64,000 nt of DNA, from positions 69,425,835 through 69,489,834 of the forward strand of contig JAZBQD010000014.1 in the NCBI GenBank assembly GCA_036583965.1, given 5' to 3'. Positions within the stretch are counted from its first letter, which is position 1; each line of letters starts with the position of its first letter. Origin of the DNA: Prunella strophiata. Taxonomy: Eukaryota; Chordata; Aves; Passeriformes; Prunellidae. The translations under genes were made by a program, and so were the position numbers. The notes beneath the pieces are model-generated. The model saw only the letters and a program-made list of their open reading frames with translations, did not search any database and had not been told where the DNA came from. Below, piece after piece: positions 35,966-48,300 of the stretch.

Positions 35966-38443
35966 AGTTCAGGTGAGCAGAAAAAAGATACCTGACACAA
36001 AGAAACCTTCTCCCTCCAGCCTTCCTCTGCACAACCAAAAACATTCTGCCCTCCCCAAAAAGAGGAAGAAACAGCAGAGAAAACTGATCCAACATGTGCA
36101 GAGGAAAGTTTTTCCAGCCTCAGATCCCTGGGTGGTGAAGGCTGAGATGCAGGAACAAAAGTGACAAAGGATCTGGTCACAGAAGGCATCTGCCCAGAGG
36201 GGACATGGCAGCCCCAGAAGTTCAGCAAACTGTAAATAAAGGCAGATGGACTTTTGATAAATAATTACTTCCAGGGCCTGCCTATAAAAGTGGTCACCTG
36301 GAAGGCAGCAGGGCTGAGGGAGGGATAATGAAATATCCCAGCCTCAACTCATCACTTCTGCTGTCTCTGGTGACAGTCATTGTCTACCCTGGGAGCTCCT
36401 GTGCCTCTCACCTGGTGTGTTTATTATTGCTTACACAGAAAGAAAAAACCCCTTTTACTGCCAAATTTGCTTTCTCCAACATTCCAAGGGTGTCCACACA
36501 CCAAGATCCCTTCCCACTGCCCCATTCCCTAACTCCCTGCTATAACTGGGGGATGTGCAGCTCCCACCCCGTGGCACCACATTCCACTCCAGGCCCCTAA
36601 AAGAGCACCTCCCACCCCTGAGCTTGTTTTGGTTGTGGTGGACATTTCTCTGGGTGCCTCACCAGCAGCTGCTCTTTCATTGCCAGCTGTGTCTTTAACA
36701 ATTCCAAGTGTCCTGCTTTGTCCAAAACCATTAGCACAAACACTGAGGAGCTGCTCCCACCACTGAACCATGAGGAATGTTATTTCCTCCTCATCTCCCA
36801 TTAAGAATAAATACCACTGCTGCTCACCCTCTGCTGGCCAGCCACCAACCAATCATTTTAATAATGTTAAATTAATACTTTCCTTTTCTCTCATGTCTCT
36901 CTCCCCCAAGGATCTCAGAGGGTTTTGCCTGCAGCTAATTAAACTTCAGGATACCTCCATGAGGTTGGAATTAGCAGGCAGAGACAGGAAAGTGAGGCAC
37001 AGACAAAGCAGGGCAAAACTTGAGGTGGAGGTCTTGGTTTAGGACACAAGAAATCATCATTAAATCCCTAAATCAGGGACCTAAAGCTGGGGCCACACCC
37101 TGCAAACCCAGGCTGCAGAAAGTCCAGGCTATTCCACCTCTGGAGGGATGGAAGGGTTCTTCTGCCTTGGTCAAACCAAGCCCAGACTCTCAGTGAAGAC
37201 ACATCTCCATCATCCTGTTATAGACAAAAAACCCCAAACCACCACCCTACACACATAAACCCTTCCCAGCCCCCCCCCAAAAATTATCTTTATTTTTCAC
37301 CTGACCAAGCCTTGCTTGCTCATAACCATGAAAAAAGAGAAGATTTGGATTTTGTTTTATTTTTTCCCCCATAATTTCCCAAGAGGCTGACTAAAATATC
37401 CAGCTTTTTGAATGTGAGACCCAAAAAAGTCAGTTTTCTGGCAATGGAAAAGGTCTTATCTGCAATTCTGTTAATTAATAACAAATTTCAAGACAAAAGA
37501 GTGGTGATTGGATCTGATCAGAAATTGCTACTCAGATCAGAGTATTTGGGGAATTTTACAAGTGGCAATTAGCACACAATGTAATTTTTTTTTTTATTCA
37601 GGGGGAAAAAAAATACCATCAAAAAATTTTCAATTCCCAGAAATGAATTCTAAGGAAATGAATCACTTTTGGAGAAGCCTCACCATTTGATGCACAGCAG
37701 TTTTCTTTTGACTCTGGGTGTTCAGGTGGGTTCTCAGGGAAGGAGAGGGATGTGAAAAATCTGTGTTTGATGGCAAAGCTCAGAGACAGCTCAGTGGTTT
37801 GGGTCATCCCAGCAACTCCAAATGACACCTTTCCACCACCTCCAAACAGGTAATTTGCTGGAATCACTGTTTTGCAAAAGGTTTTGACATTTCAGTTTTC
37901 CTTTCTGGTTCTAAACAGTGACATTTCCCTCAGGGGATAAATTCTCTCACCCTCTGATGGATCATCTCAGCCCCCCTTTCCTCACACCTTCCCTCCTGTG
38001 AGGAGGGGTCACCAGGCCAGGGTGGGATATTTTGGTAGGATATAAGTTTCACGTTGGAATTCTCATTTTCACTCCCAAATTGCTCATTCCTAAGCTTTTT
38101 GTGGTGTAGGATCCCCCACACTGGTGTCCTCTCCTTGTGCAAGATGGAGATGTTGTTCCCATCCCAATCCTCACCTCTTCCCAGTGGTGGGGAAGCTCCC
38201 AGTGGGGCAAAGCTCCCACTCTTTTTTTCCACTTCTTTTTAGTTTTTCCCCCTAAAATTCAACCTCTTCCTTTCTTTTTTTTGCTCAGATTATCCATCTG
38301 CCTCCCTCACTCACATCACCACCTCCAGTGATCTCCTTTCTAGGTGTGTTGGATAGAGACAGCCAAGAAAAAAAAATCAGGAGGAGGCTACAGAAGATGT
38401 GGGGAATCTTTCAGGGAAATTTGGTTTAGGTCTCAGTTGGAAG

Positions 38444-38613
38444 ACCATGAGTAGCCCAGATCCTGTCCTGGATCAAGACAGGCTAAGAGACAACAATTTT
38501 CCATTTCTCCCATCTCCAAGGGAAAATCTGAGCATTCCCAGCCCAGCCAGGCTGTACATGCAGGCAAGAGCCAAAGTGAAAAAACTGAACAGATCCACAA
38601 ACTGGGAAGCTGA
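38444..38613. repeat. 170-bp dispersed direct repeat, copy 1
   Basis: This segment, from accatgagtagcccagatcc to gaacagatccacaaactggg, recurs in the same orientation at 43165-43329 with a small number of changes and a five-base indel after ctggatca. Neither copy has LTR- or CR1-like ends. Confidence 0.85.
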
Positions 38614-38664
38614 AATCTGAGATGGGGTGCAGGCATGGCCTCTCCTTGTCAGGGGAAGGGTGAT

Positions 38665-38812
38665 TTGGGGATGTCCCATCCCTGGAATTGCTCCTGGCCA
38701 GGTTGGATGGGCTTGGAGCAGCCTGGGATGGTGGGAGGTGACCCTGTCATGGCAGGGGTGGCACTGGAGGGGCTTTGAGGTCCCTTCAACCCAAACCATC
38801 CTGTGATTCCCC
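38665..38812 (+). mobile_element. CR1 LINE 3'-end fragment
   Basis: The motifs ggttggatgggcttggagca, tgaccctgtcatggcagggg and aacccaaaccatcctgtgat are the CR1 3' terminus. Confidence 0.75.
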
Positions 38813-39582
38813 AACCCTTGCAAAAAGAAACAACAGAAATAGTGACTTTTTGTCAAATCTTGTAACACACCAGAACTTTTATCCTGGGCCAAGCAGCACA
38901 GAACCTCGGAGGTGGCAGGGGGATTTCTGGCACTGCTGCAGCCCTTGGGGCTCCCTCTCTCTCCACAAAGGTTATGTTCCTCAAACAAGCCCGGGCTGAT
39001 ACCCCAGAGGATGCCCAGAGCACCCTGCCAGCATCACCCAGGGGTGCCTGTCCTTGTTCCCTGTCCTTGTTCCCGTGGGGAACAGGCAGGTCTGAGATGC
39101 CTTTTGGAAGGCGATCAGCAGAGGGAGCTCGGTGGAAGCCGAGTGCAAACCCCGGGAATGGCATTTCCAGCCAGCACTGGGGGCAGCAATCTGGGGAAGA
39201 TTCAGGACAGGAATGCTTCGGGAGGCTCTGGAGATCAGAGTTATCCAGCTCAGCCTCATCACTCTGCTCCCTCTTTCGGGATGAGACGGGATGTGACAGC
39301 TTCGTTCCTTCCTGGGGAAAAGTTTTTTGGTTTCCCAGTCAGAAAGAAGGGTGAGAGGAGAACACAGCAATTCAAGGAATCTGGGGATGGATTAAGAGGT
39401 TTGTTTTAGCCCAGGTCTCACCAACATTTAGAACCAGCTTTGGGTCTCCTGAGGTGGCTTTGTCACCAGGGGGGAGCAAGGCTGGGGAAGGAGGGAGCAG
39501 CTGAAATTTGCCTTCCCCTCTGCTGGAGCCAAAGCAATTTTCTGGCTGGAGCCAGAAGAGGGAGAAGATTCAGTCCCACTCA

Positions 39583-39703
39583 CATGTAAAGTTTAAGGTC
39601 AGTTTTAGCAATGTTTTGACATTTCCAGGTTCCCTCGGGGTCCTGAGAACAGGAATGCCATAAATGTCGAGACACAGACATAATTGACCTTAAACTTTAC
39701 ATG
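39583..39703. repeat. 121-bp imperfect palindrome (hairpin-capable)
   Basis: The outer arms, CATGTAAAGTTTAAGGTCA at 39583-39601 and its exact reverse complement at 39685-39703, match over 19 of 19 bases. A second pair (TTTTGACATTT at 39614-39624 with 39662-39672) pairs over 11 positions if G-U is allowed. The centre also pairs: TTCC with GGAA, and GTTC with GAAC. It may be a MITE-like element or a structured RNA. Confidence 0.8.
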
Positions 39704-40353
39704 GCCATGTGGTGAATACCCCACTCCCTCCCTGCCCTCTCTGTTTGGCCTCCAGGCTGCCCAGGGCATGGCTGAAATTTAGCTCTCCCTGGCACCAAGA
39801 AGTTAAATTTGACCAACTGCCCAGGATTCTCCATTCTGGACAAAAAAAAGGCAGGAGATGCTCCAGGAAAAGTGACAAATTTGAGCTGGGATAATGCACA
39901 GGATTATTGCTGGGAAACCTGCCCTGCTGGTGAGGAGTTTTCTCAGCAAGTTCATGAGTATCTGAGGAAGGAGTTAATATTTCATCTTTGGCTCTAAACA
40001 CAAACAGGCTCAACTCTCCAAAAGCTGCTGTTTGGGCATCAAAGATGATCTGGACAAAGTGGGGAAAAGCCACTGGGGGAAGTAAAAGCTGTAGGGTCTT
40101 TAATGGGTGCTATTTGGGCAGCAAGAGGTCTGTGGATTTTTCCAAAAAGACCTGGAAGTAGAAACTCAAAAATGCTGGAATTCACTCTTTGGAGCTTTGC
40201 ATCTCCCCAGGGGCATTTTTTAAGGGACCACAACGCACAGAAATCTTCAGACCACCACCCAAAGCTGCTTTTCTCAATGTCTCAGTCCTGGGCTGAAAGA
40301 GCTCAACTCCATCCTTGTCCTTGCAGTTTGGGGAGGGAAAACCTGCCCTGCCA

Positions 40354-40975
40354 TGTCAGAAGTCAAGACGTTCCTCTGACTGTCCTGGATGGCTCCAGCC
40401 CCTGGCAGGGGGCTCAGAGACCTTGGCACAGAGCCCAAGACCCCTGTGCCTTTGATCCTGAGCCATGGAAAAAATTACCAACCTTATATGAAGAATTACA
40501 AGCCACAAAAATTAAGCAGAGTGATAATAAGTTTCTCACAGGGTGAAAATATAGAATTTTAGGGTTTTTAGATAAGGGTTCAGGGGCCAAGATGGAGGAA
40601 TTTGGGCATGTTCTGTCCTTCTTTCTTCTTCTTCAGGCCCTCCATCTTCTGGGTGATGGTGGCACTTTTGGATTGGTTTAGAGTAGAGTTAGACTCTGTA
40701 ACATGGGTGATAAGTATTAGAAAAGAATGGTAAATAATGTGCACATAGTTTTTAGTATAAAAAGACAACACTGCCCCAGAGGTGGGCAGTGCACTCCGAA
40801 CAGACTGGCTGAACAGACCTCGGCTGGTCAGGGGAAAAATCTGTTAGATAAGAAACAATAAACAACCTTGAAAACTGCACAAGAAGCTCCTGACTCCTTC
40901 TTCAGTTTCTCGGGCCAGAACACAGAGACTTTCTCACTGATCGGAGTCATCTCGAGGTACTGAGAGACACCGACA
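40354..40975 (+). mobile_element. Solo LTR, 620-bp ERV family, copy 2
   Basis: It begins TGTCAGAAG and ends ACACCGACA, flanked by the exact six-base duplication CTGCCA (40348-40353 and 40976-40981). It has the same internal landmarks as copy 1: a gtataaaaagac box and aataaacaacc. It lies directly beside the CpG-rich patch at 40982. Confidence 0.9.
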
Positions 40976-40981
40976 CTGCCA

Positions 40982-41282
40982 AAGCTGCCTCTCCCCGGCA
41001 CCACCGCCCCTGTCGCTCGGCCAAAACGGAGTGAGGCTGCTAATTGCTCTGCCTGCTAATCTATTCTAATGCATGGTAATAGAAGCCGAGTTTCTGCCCT
41101 GATAACTCCGCCGGCTCACGCTGCGGAACCGCAATCCCCCCGCCCGCCCCTTATCTCCATCCCCAGGTGGGCTCCTCCCTCCATCCCGGCAATTGTGCGA
41201 GCCCACCCCCGGAGCCCCACGGGGCGTGGGTGCAAGGGATTACTCCTCATCTCCCGCCCTACAAAGCCAAGCGCTCCACAAA
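40982..41282. promoter_or_regulatory. CpG-rich patch, possible intronic regulatory element
   Basis: About 20 CpG dinucleotides occur in 300 bases, while most of the surrounding intron has almost none. The patch contains TAAT-rich words (gctaattg, tctattctaatgcatg) of the kind bound by homeodomain and POU factors. No exon is recognised in it. Calling it regulatory is an inference from composition alone. Confidence 0.4.
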
Positions 41283-43105
41283 CAGCATCCCTCCCCCCTG
41301 CTCTGGGGGATTTCATGCCCCTTCTCCTTTTCCCCAGCCCCCCTCCCCAAGTTTCAGCATCCTTTTTCCCCCTTTTTAGGGAATTTCCTGCCCCTTCTCC
41401 TTTCCCCCAGCCCCCCTCCCCAAGTTTCAGCATCCTTTTTCCCCCTTTTTAGGGAATTTCCTGCCCCTTCTCCTTTCCCCCAGCCCCCCTCCCCAAGTTT
41501 CAGCATCCTTTTTCCCCCTTTTTAGGGAATTTCCTGCCCCTTCTCCTTTCCCCCAGCCCCCCTCCCCAAGTTTCAGCATCCTTTTTCCCCCTTTTTAGGG
41601 AATTTCCTGCCCCTTCTCCTTTCCCCCAGCCCCCCTCCCCAAGTTTCAGCATCCTTTTTCCCCCTTTTTAGGGAATTTCCTGCCCCTTCTCCTTTCCCCC
41701 AGCCCCCCTCCCCAAGTTTCAGCATCCTTTTTCCCCCTTTTTAGGGAATTTCCTGCCCCTTCTCCTTTCCCCCAGCCCCCCTCCCCAAGTTTCAGCATCC
41801 TTTTTCCCCCTTTTTAGGGAATTTCCTGCCCCTTCTCCTTTCCCCCAGCCCCCCTCCCCAAGTTTCAGCATCCTTTTTCCCCCTTTTTAGGGAATTTCCT
41901 GCCCCTTCTCCTTTCCCCCAGCCCCCCTCCCCAAGTTTCAGCATCCTTTTTCCCCCTTTTTAGGGAATTTCCTGCCCCTTCTCCTTTCCCCCAGCCCCCC
42001 TCCCCAAGTTTCAGCATCCTTTTTCCCCCTTTTTAGGGAATTTCCTGCCCCTTCTCCTTTCCCCCAGCCCCCCTCCCCAAGTTTCAGCATCCTTTTTCCC
42101 CCTTTTTAGGGAATTTCCTGCCCCTTCTCCTTTCCCCCAGCCCCCCTCCCCAAGTTTCAGCATCCTTTTTCCCCCTTTTTAGGGAATTTCCTGCCCCTTC
42201 TCCTTTCCCCCAGCCCCCCTCCCCAAGTTTCAGCATCCTTTTTCCCCCTTTTTAGGGAATTTCCTGCCCCTTCTCCTTTCCCCCAGCCCCCCTCCCCAAG
42301 TTTCAGCATCCTTTTTCCCCCTTTTTAGGGAATTTCCTGCCCCTTCTCCTTTCCCCCAGCCCCCCTCCCCAAGTTTCAGCATCCTTTTTCCCCCTTTTTA
42401 GGGAATTTCCTGCCCCTTCTCCTTTCCCCCAGCCCCCCTCCCCAAGTTTCAGCATCCTTTTTCCCCCTTTTTAGGGAATTTCCTGCCCCTTCTCCTTTCC
42501 CCCAGCCCCCCTCCCCAAGTTTCAGCATCCTTTTTCCCCCTTTTTAGGGAATTTCCTGCCCCTTCTCCTTTCCCCCAGCCCCCCTCCCCAAGTTTCAGCA
42601 TCCTTTTTCCCCCTTTTTAGGGAATTTCCTGCCCCTTCTCCTTTCCCCCAGCCCCCCTCCCCAAGTTTCAGCATCCTTTTTCCCCCTTTTTAGGGAATTT
42701 CCTGCCCCTTCTCCTTTCCCCCAGCCCCCCTCCCCAAGTTTCAGCATCCTTTTTCCCCCTTTTTAGGGAATTTCCTGCCCCTTCTCCTTTCCCCCAGCCC
42801 CCTCCCCAAGTTTCAGCATCCCTTCATCCCCTCTTTGAGGGGCTTCCTTTCCCTTCTCCTTTCCCTGAGCCCTTCTCCCCAAGTTTCAGCATCCCTCCCC
42901 CCTTCTCTTTGGGGATTTCATGCCCCTTTTCCTTTCCCCCAAGCCCCCCTCCCCACGTTTCAGCATCACTCCCTCCTGCTTTGGGGAATTTCATCCCCTT
43001 TTCCTTTCCCCAAGCTCCCCTCCCCAAGTTTCAGCATCCCTTTTCCCCCTCTTTGGGGGATTTCATCCCCTTTTCCTTTCCCCAAGCCCCCCTCCCCACA
43101 TTTCC
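41283..43105. repeat. 73-bp pyrimidine-rich minisatellite, about 20 near-identical units plus degenerate flanks
   Basis: The word agggaatttcctg recurs at exact 73-base spacing from 41378 to 42765, giving 20 units that look essentially identical. One degenerate unit precedes them and about four follow, carrying atttcatcccc variants. The minus strand has several runs of four to six G per unit. There are no spacers between units, so this is a tandem array and not a CRISPR-like structure. Confidence 0.95.
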
Positions 43106-43164
43106 AGATTGTCTTGGCCCTGCTGGTCTTGCCTGGGGGAGGCGGGGTTGGAGCATCAAATGCA

Positions 43165-43329
43165 ACCATGAGTAGCCCAGATCCTGTCCTGGATCAGGCT
43201 AAGAGACAACAATTTTCCATTTCTCCCATCTCCAAGGGAAAATCTGAGCATTCCCAGCCCAGCCAGGCTGTACATGCAGGCAAGAGTCAAACTGAAAAAA
43301 CCGAACAGATCAACAGATTGGGGATCTGA
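43165..43329. repeat. 170-bp dispersed direct repeat, copy 2
   Basis: This is a direct repeat of 38444-38613, 4.7 kb away. It starts about 60 bases after the minisatellite and before a CR1. Confidence 0.85.
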
Positions 43330-43424
43330 TAGGAATGAGGGAGGGGTTCTGTGGAAGGTGATGTTGAAATCCACTGCTCAGCAGGTTGTTATGGAAAAGT
43401 GGAGATCCTCAGTGACTCACAGGA

Positions 43425-43615
43425 TTGTGGACTCATGGACAGGCTTGGTTTGGAAGGGACAATAAAGATCATCCATGAGCAGGAACAATTCCACCACACC
43501 AGGGTGCTCCAAGCCTCACCCAGTCTTGAGCACTTCCAGGATTCCAGGGGCAGCCACAGCTTCTCTGGGCACCCTGTGCCAGGGCCTCTCCACCCTCACA
43601 CAGCCCAAGATTCTT
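43425..43615 (-). mobile_element. CR1 LINE 3' end
   Basis: The reverse CR1 landmarks are ggtttggaagggacaataaa, gagcacttccaggattccag, ccacagcttctctgggcacc and ctgtgccagggcctctccac. Confidence 0.8.
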
Positions 43616-43689
43616 CCAAAAATAAAAAATATCACAATATTAAAATATGGATGGATAGGCAAAAAACTGAATACACAAAATTTACCTCA

Positions 43690-44280
43690 CCTCCCTTCCA
43701 ACCCCATCATCCCACCCCCCTCATGTCCCCCCCCGCGCCCCCCCACTCCTTCCACACACAAATCGACCTCCACACATCAATCCCTCCCCCTCCCCTACCC
43801 TCACCCCACCCACCCCACCCCCACCCCTCATCCACCTACCCGCCTTCCCCCCCCCCCACCCTCCCCCCCCTCCCTCCCCCCCCCCCCCCACCCCCCTCCT
43901 GCAACCAATCCCCCACCCCCACTCCACTTATCCACTACCCCCACACTACCCATCTCACACTCACCTAAAAATTCTGAAAGCTCCCACAAAAAAAAACAAA
44001 AATTGAGAACCACACAAAAATAAAAAATGTAAACACCCCAAGAAAAAAAAAAAGAAAACATAAAAACAAATATGCTAAAAAAAAACAAATTAGACAGGGG
44101 AAGGGAAAGAGGGAGAGACGAAAAGGACAAAAAGAAAGGAAATGATGGTAAAGGGTTAAGGGGATGTAAGGGTAGGAGGTGGTTGGGTAGAGGGCGAGGG
44201 TCATTGAAAGGGTGGGCAAGCTGGGGAGTAGGTAGGACAGTATTGGACGATACGAAGGAGTGTGACAGATGGGGATCTCC
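43690..44280. repeat. Low-complexity block: C-rich, then A-rich, then G-rich
   Basis: Positions 43690-43930 are nearly all C with A and T. Positions 43975-44095 are A-rich with short C words. Positions 44095-44280 are G/A-rich. The blocks do not form a regular tandem array. No gene is supported; proline- and glycine-rich frames are compositional. Confidence 0.7.
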
Positions 44281-45330
44281 TGCCCCCATCCTCTGACTCT
44301 GACCCTTCCCAACCTCCTGCAAGGGTCAAAGACATGAGGAAAGGATATCTCTGAAGCTGCAGGGTCTCTGCTTTGCTGCCCCTTCAATCACAGCCCTCCA
44401 GGTCCTTTTGCTGCTGAACTTACCAGGCACAACACAAGCCTGGTAGCTTAAAGCAGGAGGAGAAGCTCAAAGCACAAAAATCACAGGCAGGAGGCAGAAC
44501 CCCAGCCAAAGGCATGAGAACTCCACTCAGTCCACAAGAAAGGAATCACAGAAATCTGCCTGGAATCTGCCTTTTGCCATCTGCCCGTAGATGGCTGAGC
44601 ATCAAATGAAGATGGAGAAACCCCTGGAGGCTCAGCTGGAGGCTACCTGAGTAATACAAGCTCCTGTCTCTGAGGAGGCAGCAAAATAACTTTTCCCCAC
44701 ACTGAATTCACTTAGAGTCGTTTTAAAGAAAATTAAAAGAAGAAGAAAGCGAGAAAAAGGGAACGAGGCTGCTAGATAAGGCAAGTAATTAATGAACAAA
44801 ATTACTTTTCCCAGAGAGCATCCTATCATGGTGCTTCCTATTCATGCTAATAATATTTGTGAGTGTCTTCCCCAGAACCTGGGCTGATAACACCTACACT
44901 CTCCCATGCTCCTACACGCTCTCCTCTGCAAGGGCTGATGCAAATAATCTCTTCAAAGGGGCTGAAGTTCTTTGTTCCTGGCCTGATTCAGAGCATCATC
45001 CCCAAATTCTTCATGGGAGCTTCTCTCAAGCAACTACAAGGAAATTAATTTGGTATTTTCCCTGTTACTGTGGTCCAAATCCAAATATCTGTTGGTGAAG
45101 ATGATGGGAGGTGCCCTTGCCTTCAGAAAGGTGAAATTTGGGGTGTCTTGCTCAGAGGCTGGGGCTGATTGGTGGTGCTGAGGCTTCCTCAAGGCTGCAG
45201 TGAGACCTGGAAGTCCTCTAGGTGGAGGTTTGGTGCCACTTCAGCCTTGTCTCTTACAAGGCAAATGAGGATCTGTGTTCAAGGAGGTTTTCCAGGAGGT
45301 CAGGGAGCCATGGGAAGTGCACTGGCAAGG

Positions 45331-48300
45331 CATCCATCCATCCATCATCCATCCATCCATCTCCATCCATCCATCCATCTCCATCCATCCATCCTCCATC
45401 CATCATCCATCCTCCATCCATCCATCCTCCATCATCCATCATCCATCCATCATCCATCCTCCATCATCCATCATCCATCATCCATCATCCTCCATCCATC
45501 ATCCATCATCATCCATCATCCATCCATCATCCTCCATCCATCCATCCTCATCCATCCATCCTCATCCATCCATCATCATCCATCATCCATCCATCCATCT
45601 CCATCCATCCATCTCCATCCATCCATCCATCTCCATCCATCCATCCTCCATCATCCATCCATCATCATCCATCATCCATCCTCCATCCATCATCCATCAT
45701 CCTCCATCCATCATCCATCATCCTCCATCCATCCATCATCATCCATCATCCATCATCCATCATCCATCCATCCATCCATCCATCCATCCTCATCCATCCA
45801 TCATCCATCCATCCATCATCATCCATCATCCATCATCCATCCATCCATCCTCCATCATCCATCCATCATCATCCATCATCCATCCATCATCCATCCATCC
45901 ATCTCCATCCATCCATCATCCTCCATCCATCCATCCATCATCATCCATCATCCTCCATCCATCCATCCTCATCCATCCATCCATCCTCCATCCATCCATC
46001 CATCCTCCATCCATCCATCCTCATCCATCCATCATCCATCCATCATCCATCCTCCATCATCCATCATCCTCCATCCATCCATCCTCATCCATCCATCATC
46101 CATCCTCCATCCATCCATCATCATCCATCATCCATCATCCATCCACCATCCATCCATCCATCATCCATCATCCATCCATCCATCCATCCATCATCCATCA
46201 TCCATCCATCATCCATCATCATCCATCATCCATCCTCCATCATCCATCATCCATCCATCATCATCCATCATCCATCCTCCATCATCCATCCATCATCATC
46301 CATCATCCATCATCCATCCTCCATCATCCATCCATCCTCCATCATCCATCATCCATCCATCATCATCCATCATCCTCCATCCATCCATCATCATCCATCA
46401 TCCATCATCCTCCATCCATCATCCATCCATCCATCCATCCTCCATCATCCATCCATCCATCCATCCATCCTCATCCATCCATCCATCCTCCATCATCCAT
46501 CATCCATCCATCCATCCTCATCCATCCATCATCATCCATCATCCATCATCCTCCATCCATCATCCATCATCCATCCATCATCCATCCATCCATCCATCCA
46601 TCAGCCATCTACATCCTCTCCATCCATCCATTCCATCCTCCTCTCCATCCATCATATCCATCATCCATCCATCATCATCCATTCCATCATCCTCCATCCA
46701 TCATCCATCCATCCATCCATCCATCATCCAATCCATCCATCCATCATTCCATCCATCCATCCATCCATCCATCATCCATCCATCCATCCAGTCCATCATC
46801 ATCCACCCCATCATCCCATCCATCATCCATCCTCCTCCCTCATTTTTTTTCCATCCATCCTCCATCCATTCATCCACTCCATCATCCATCATCCATCCAT
46901 CATCCATCCATCATCCATCATCCATCATCCATCATCCATCATCCATCCATCCATCTCCATCCATCCATCCATCATCATCCATCCATCCATCCATCATCCA
47001 TCCATCATCCATCATCCATCCATCCATCCATCTCCATCCATCCATCCTCATCCATCCATCCATCATCCTCCATCCATCCTCCATCCTCCATCCATCCTCC
47101 ATCATCCATCCATCCATCCTCATCCATCATCCATCCATCCATCATCCATCATCCATCCATCATCCATCATCATCCATCATCCATCATCCTCATCCATCCA
47201 TCATCCATCCATCATCATCCATCATCCATCATCCATCCATCATCCATCCATCCATCCATCCTCCATCCATCCATCCATCCATCATCCATCATCCATCCAT
47301 CATCATCCTCCATCCATCCATCCATCATCATCCTCCATCCATCCATCATCCATCCATCCATCCATCCATGCCATCCATCCATCATCATCCATCCATCCAG
47401 CCATCCATCATCCTCCATCCATCCATCCATCCATCATCCATCCATCCATCCATCCATCCTCATCCATCCATCCTCATCCATCATCCATCATCCTCCATCC
47501 ATCCATCCATCCTCCATCCTCCATCCATCCATCCATCCATCATCCATCATCATCCTCCTCATCCATCCATCCTCCATCCCTCCATCATCCATCCATCCAT
47601 CCTCCATCATCCATCCATCCATCCTCCATCCATCCATCCATCCATCCACCATCCATCCATCATCATCCATCCATCATCCATCCACCATCCATCATCCATC
47701 CATCCATCCATCCATCTCCATCCATCCATCCATCCATCTCCATCCATCCATCCATCCAATCATCCATCCATCATCCATCATCCATCCATCCAATCATCCA
47801 TCCATCTCCATCCCATCATCCATCCATCCATCATCCATCCATCATCCTCCATCCATCATCCATCATCCATCCACCATCCATCCATCCAATCCATCCATCC
47901 ATCATCCTCCATCATCCATCCATCCATCCTCCATCATCCATCCTCCATCCATCATCCACCATCCATCCATCCATCATCCATCATCCCTCCATCCATCATC
48001 CTCATCCATCCATCCATCATCCATCATCATCCATCCATCCATCCTCCATCATCCATCCTCCATCCATCCATCCATCCATCCATCCATCCATCCATCCACA
48101 TCCATCCATCCATCCAATCATCCATCCATCCATCCAGCCATCCATCATCCATCCTCCATCCATCCATCATCCATCCATCATCCTCCATCCATCCATCCAT
48201 CATCCATCCATCCATTCATCCATCCATCCATCCATCATCCAGCCATCATCCATCCATCATCCATCCATCATCCATCCATCATCATCCATCCATCATCCAT

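Noticed and set aside
41283..43105. Regularly spaced repeats that could suggest a CRISPR array
   Set aside because: Units are directly abutting with no unique spacers, and the setting is a bird intron. It is a minisatellite.
43351..44023. Plus-strand proline-rich frames of 182-205 codons
   Set aside because: They arise from the C-rich low-complexity block joined to reversed CR1 sequence.
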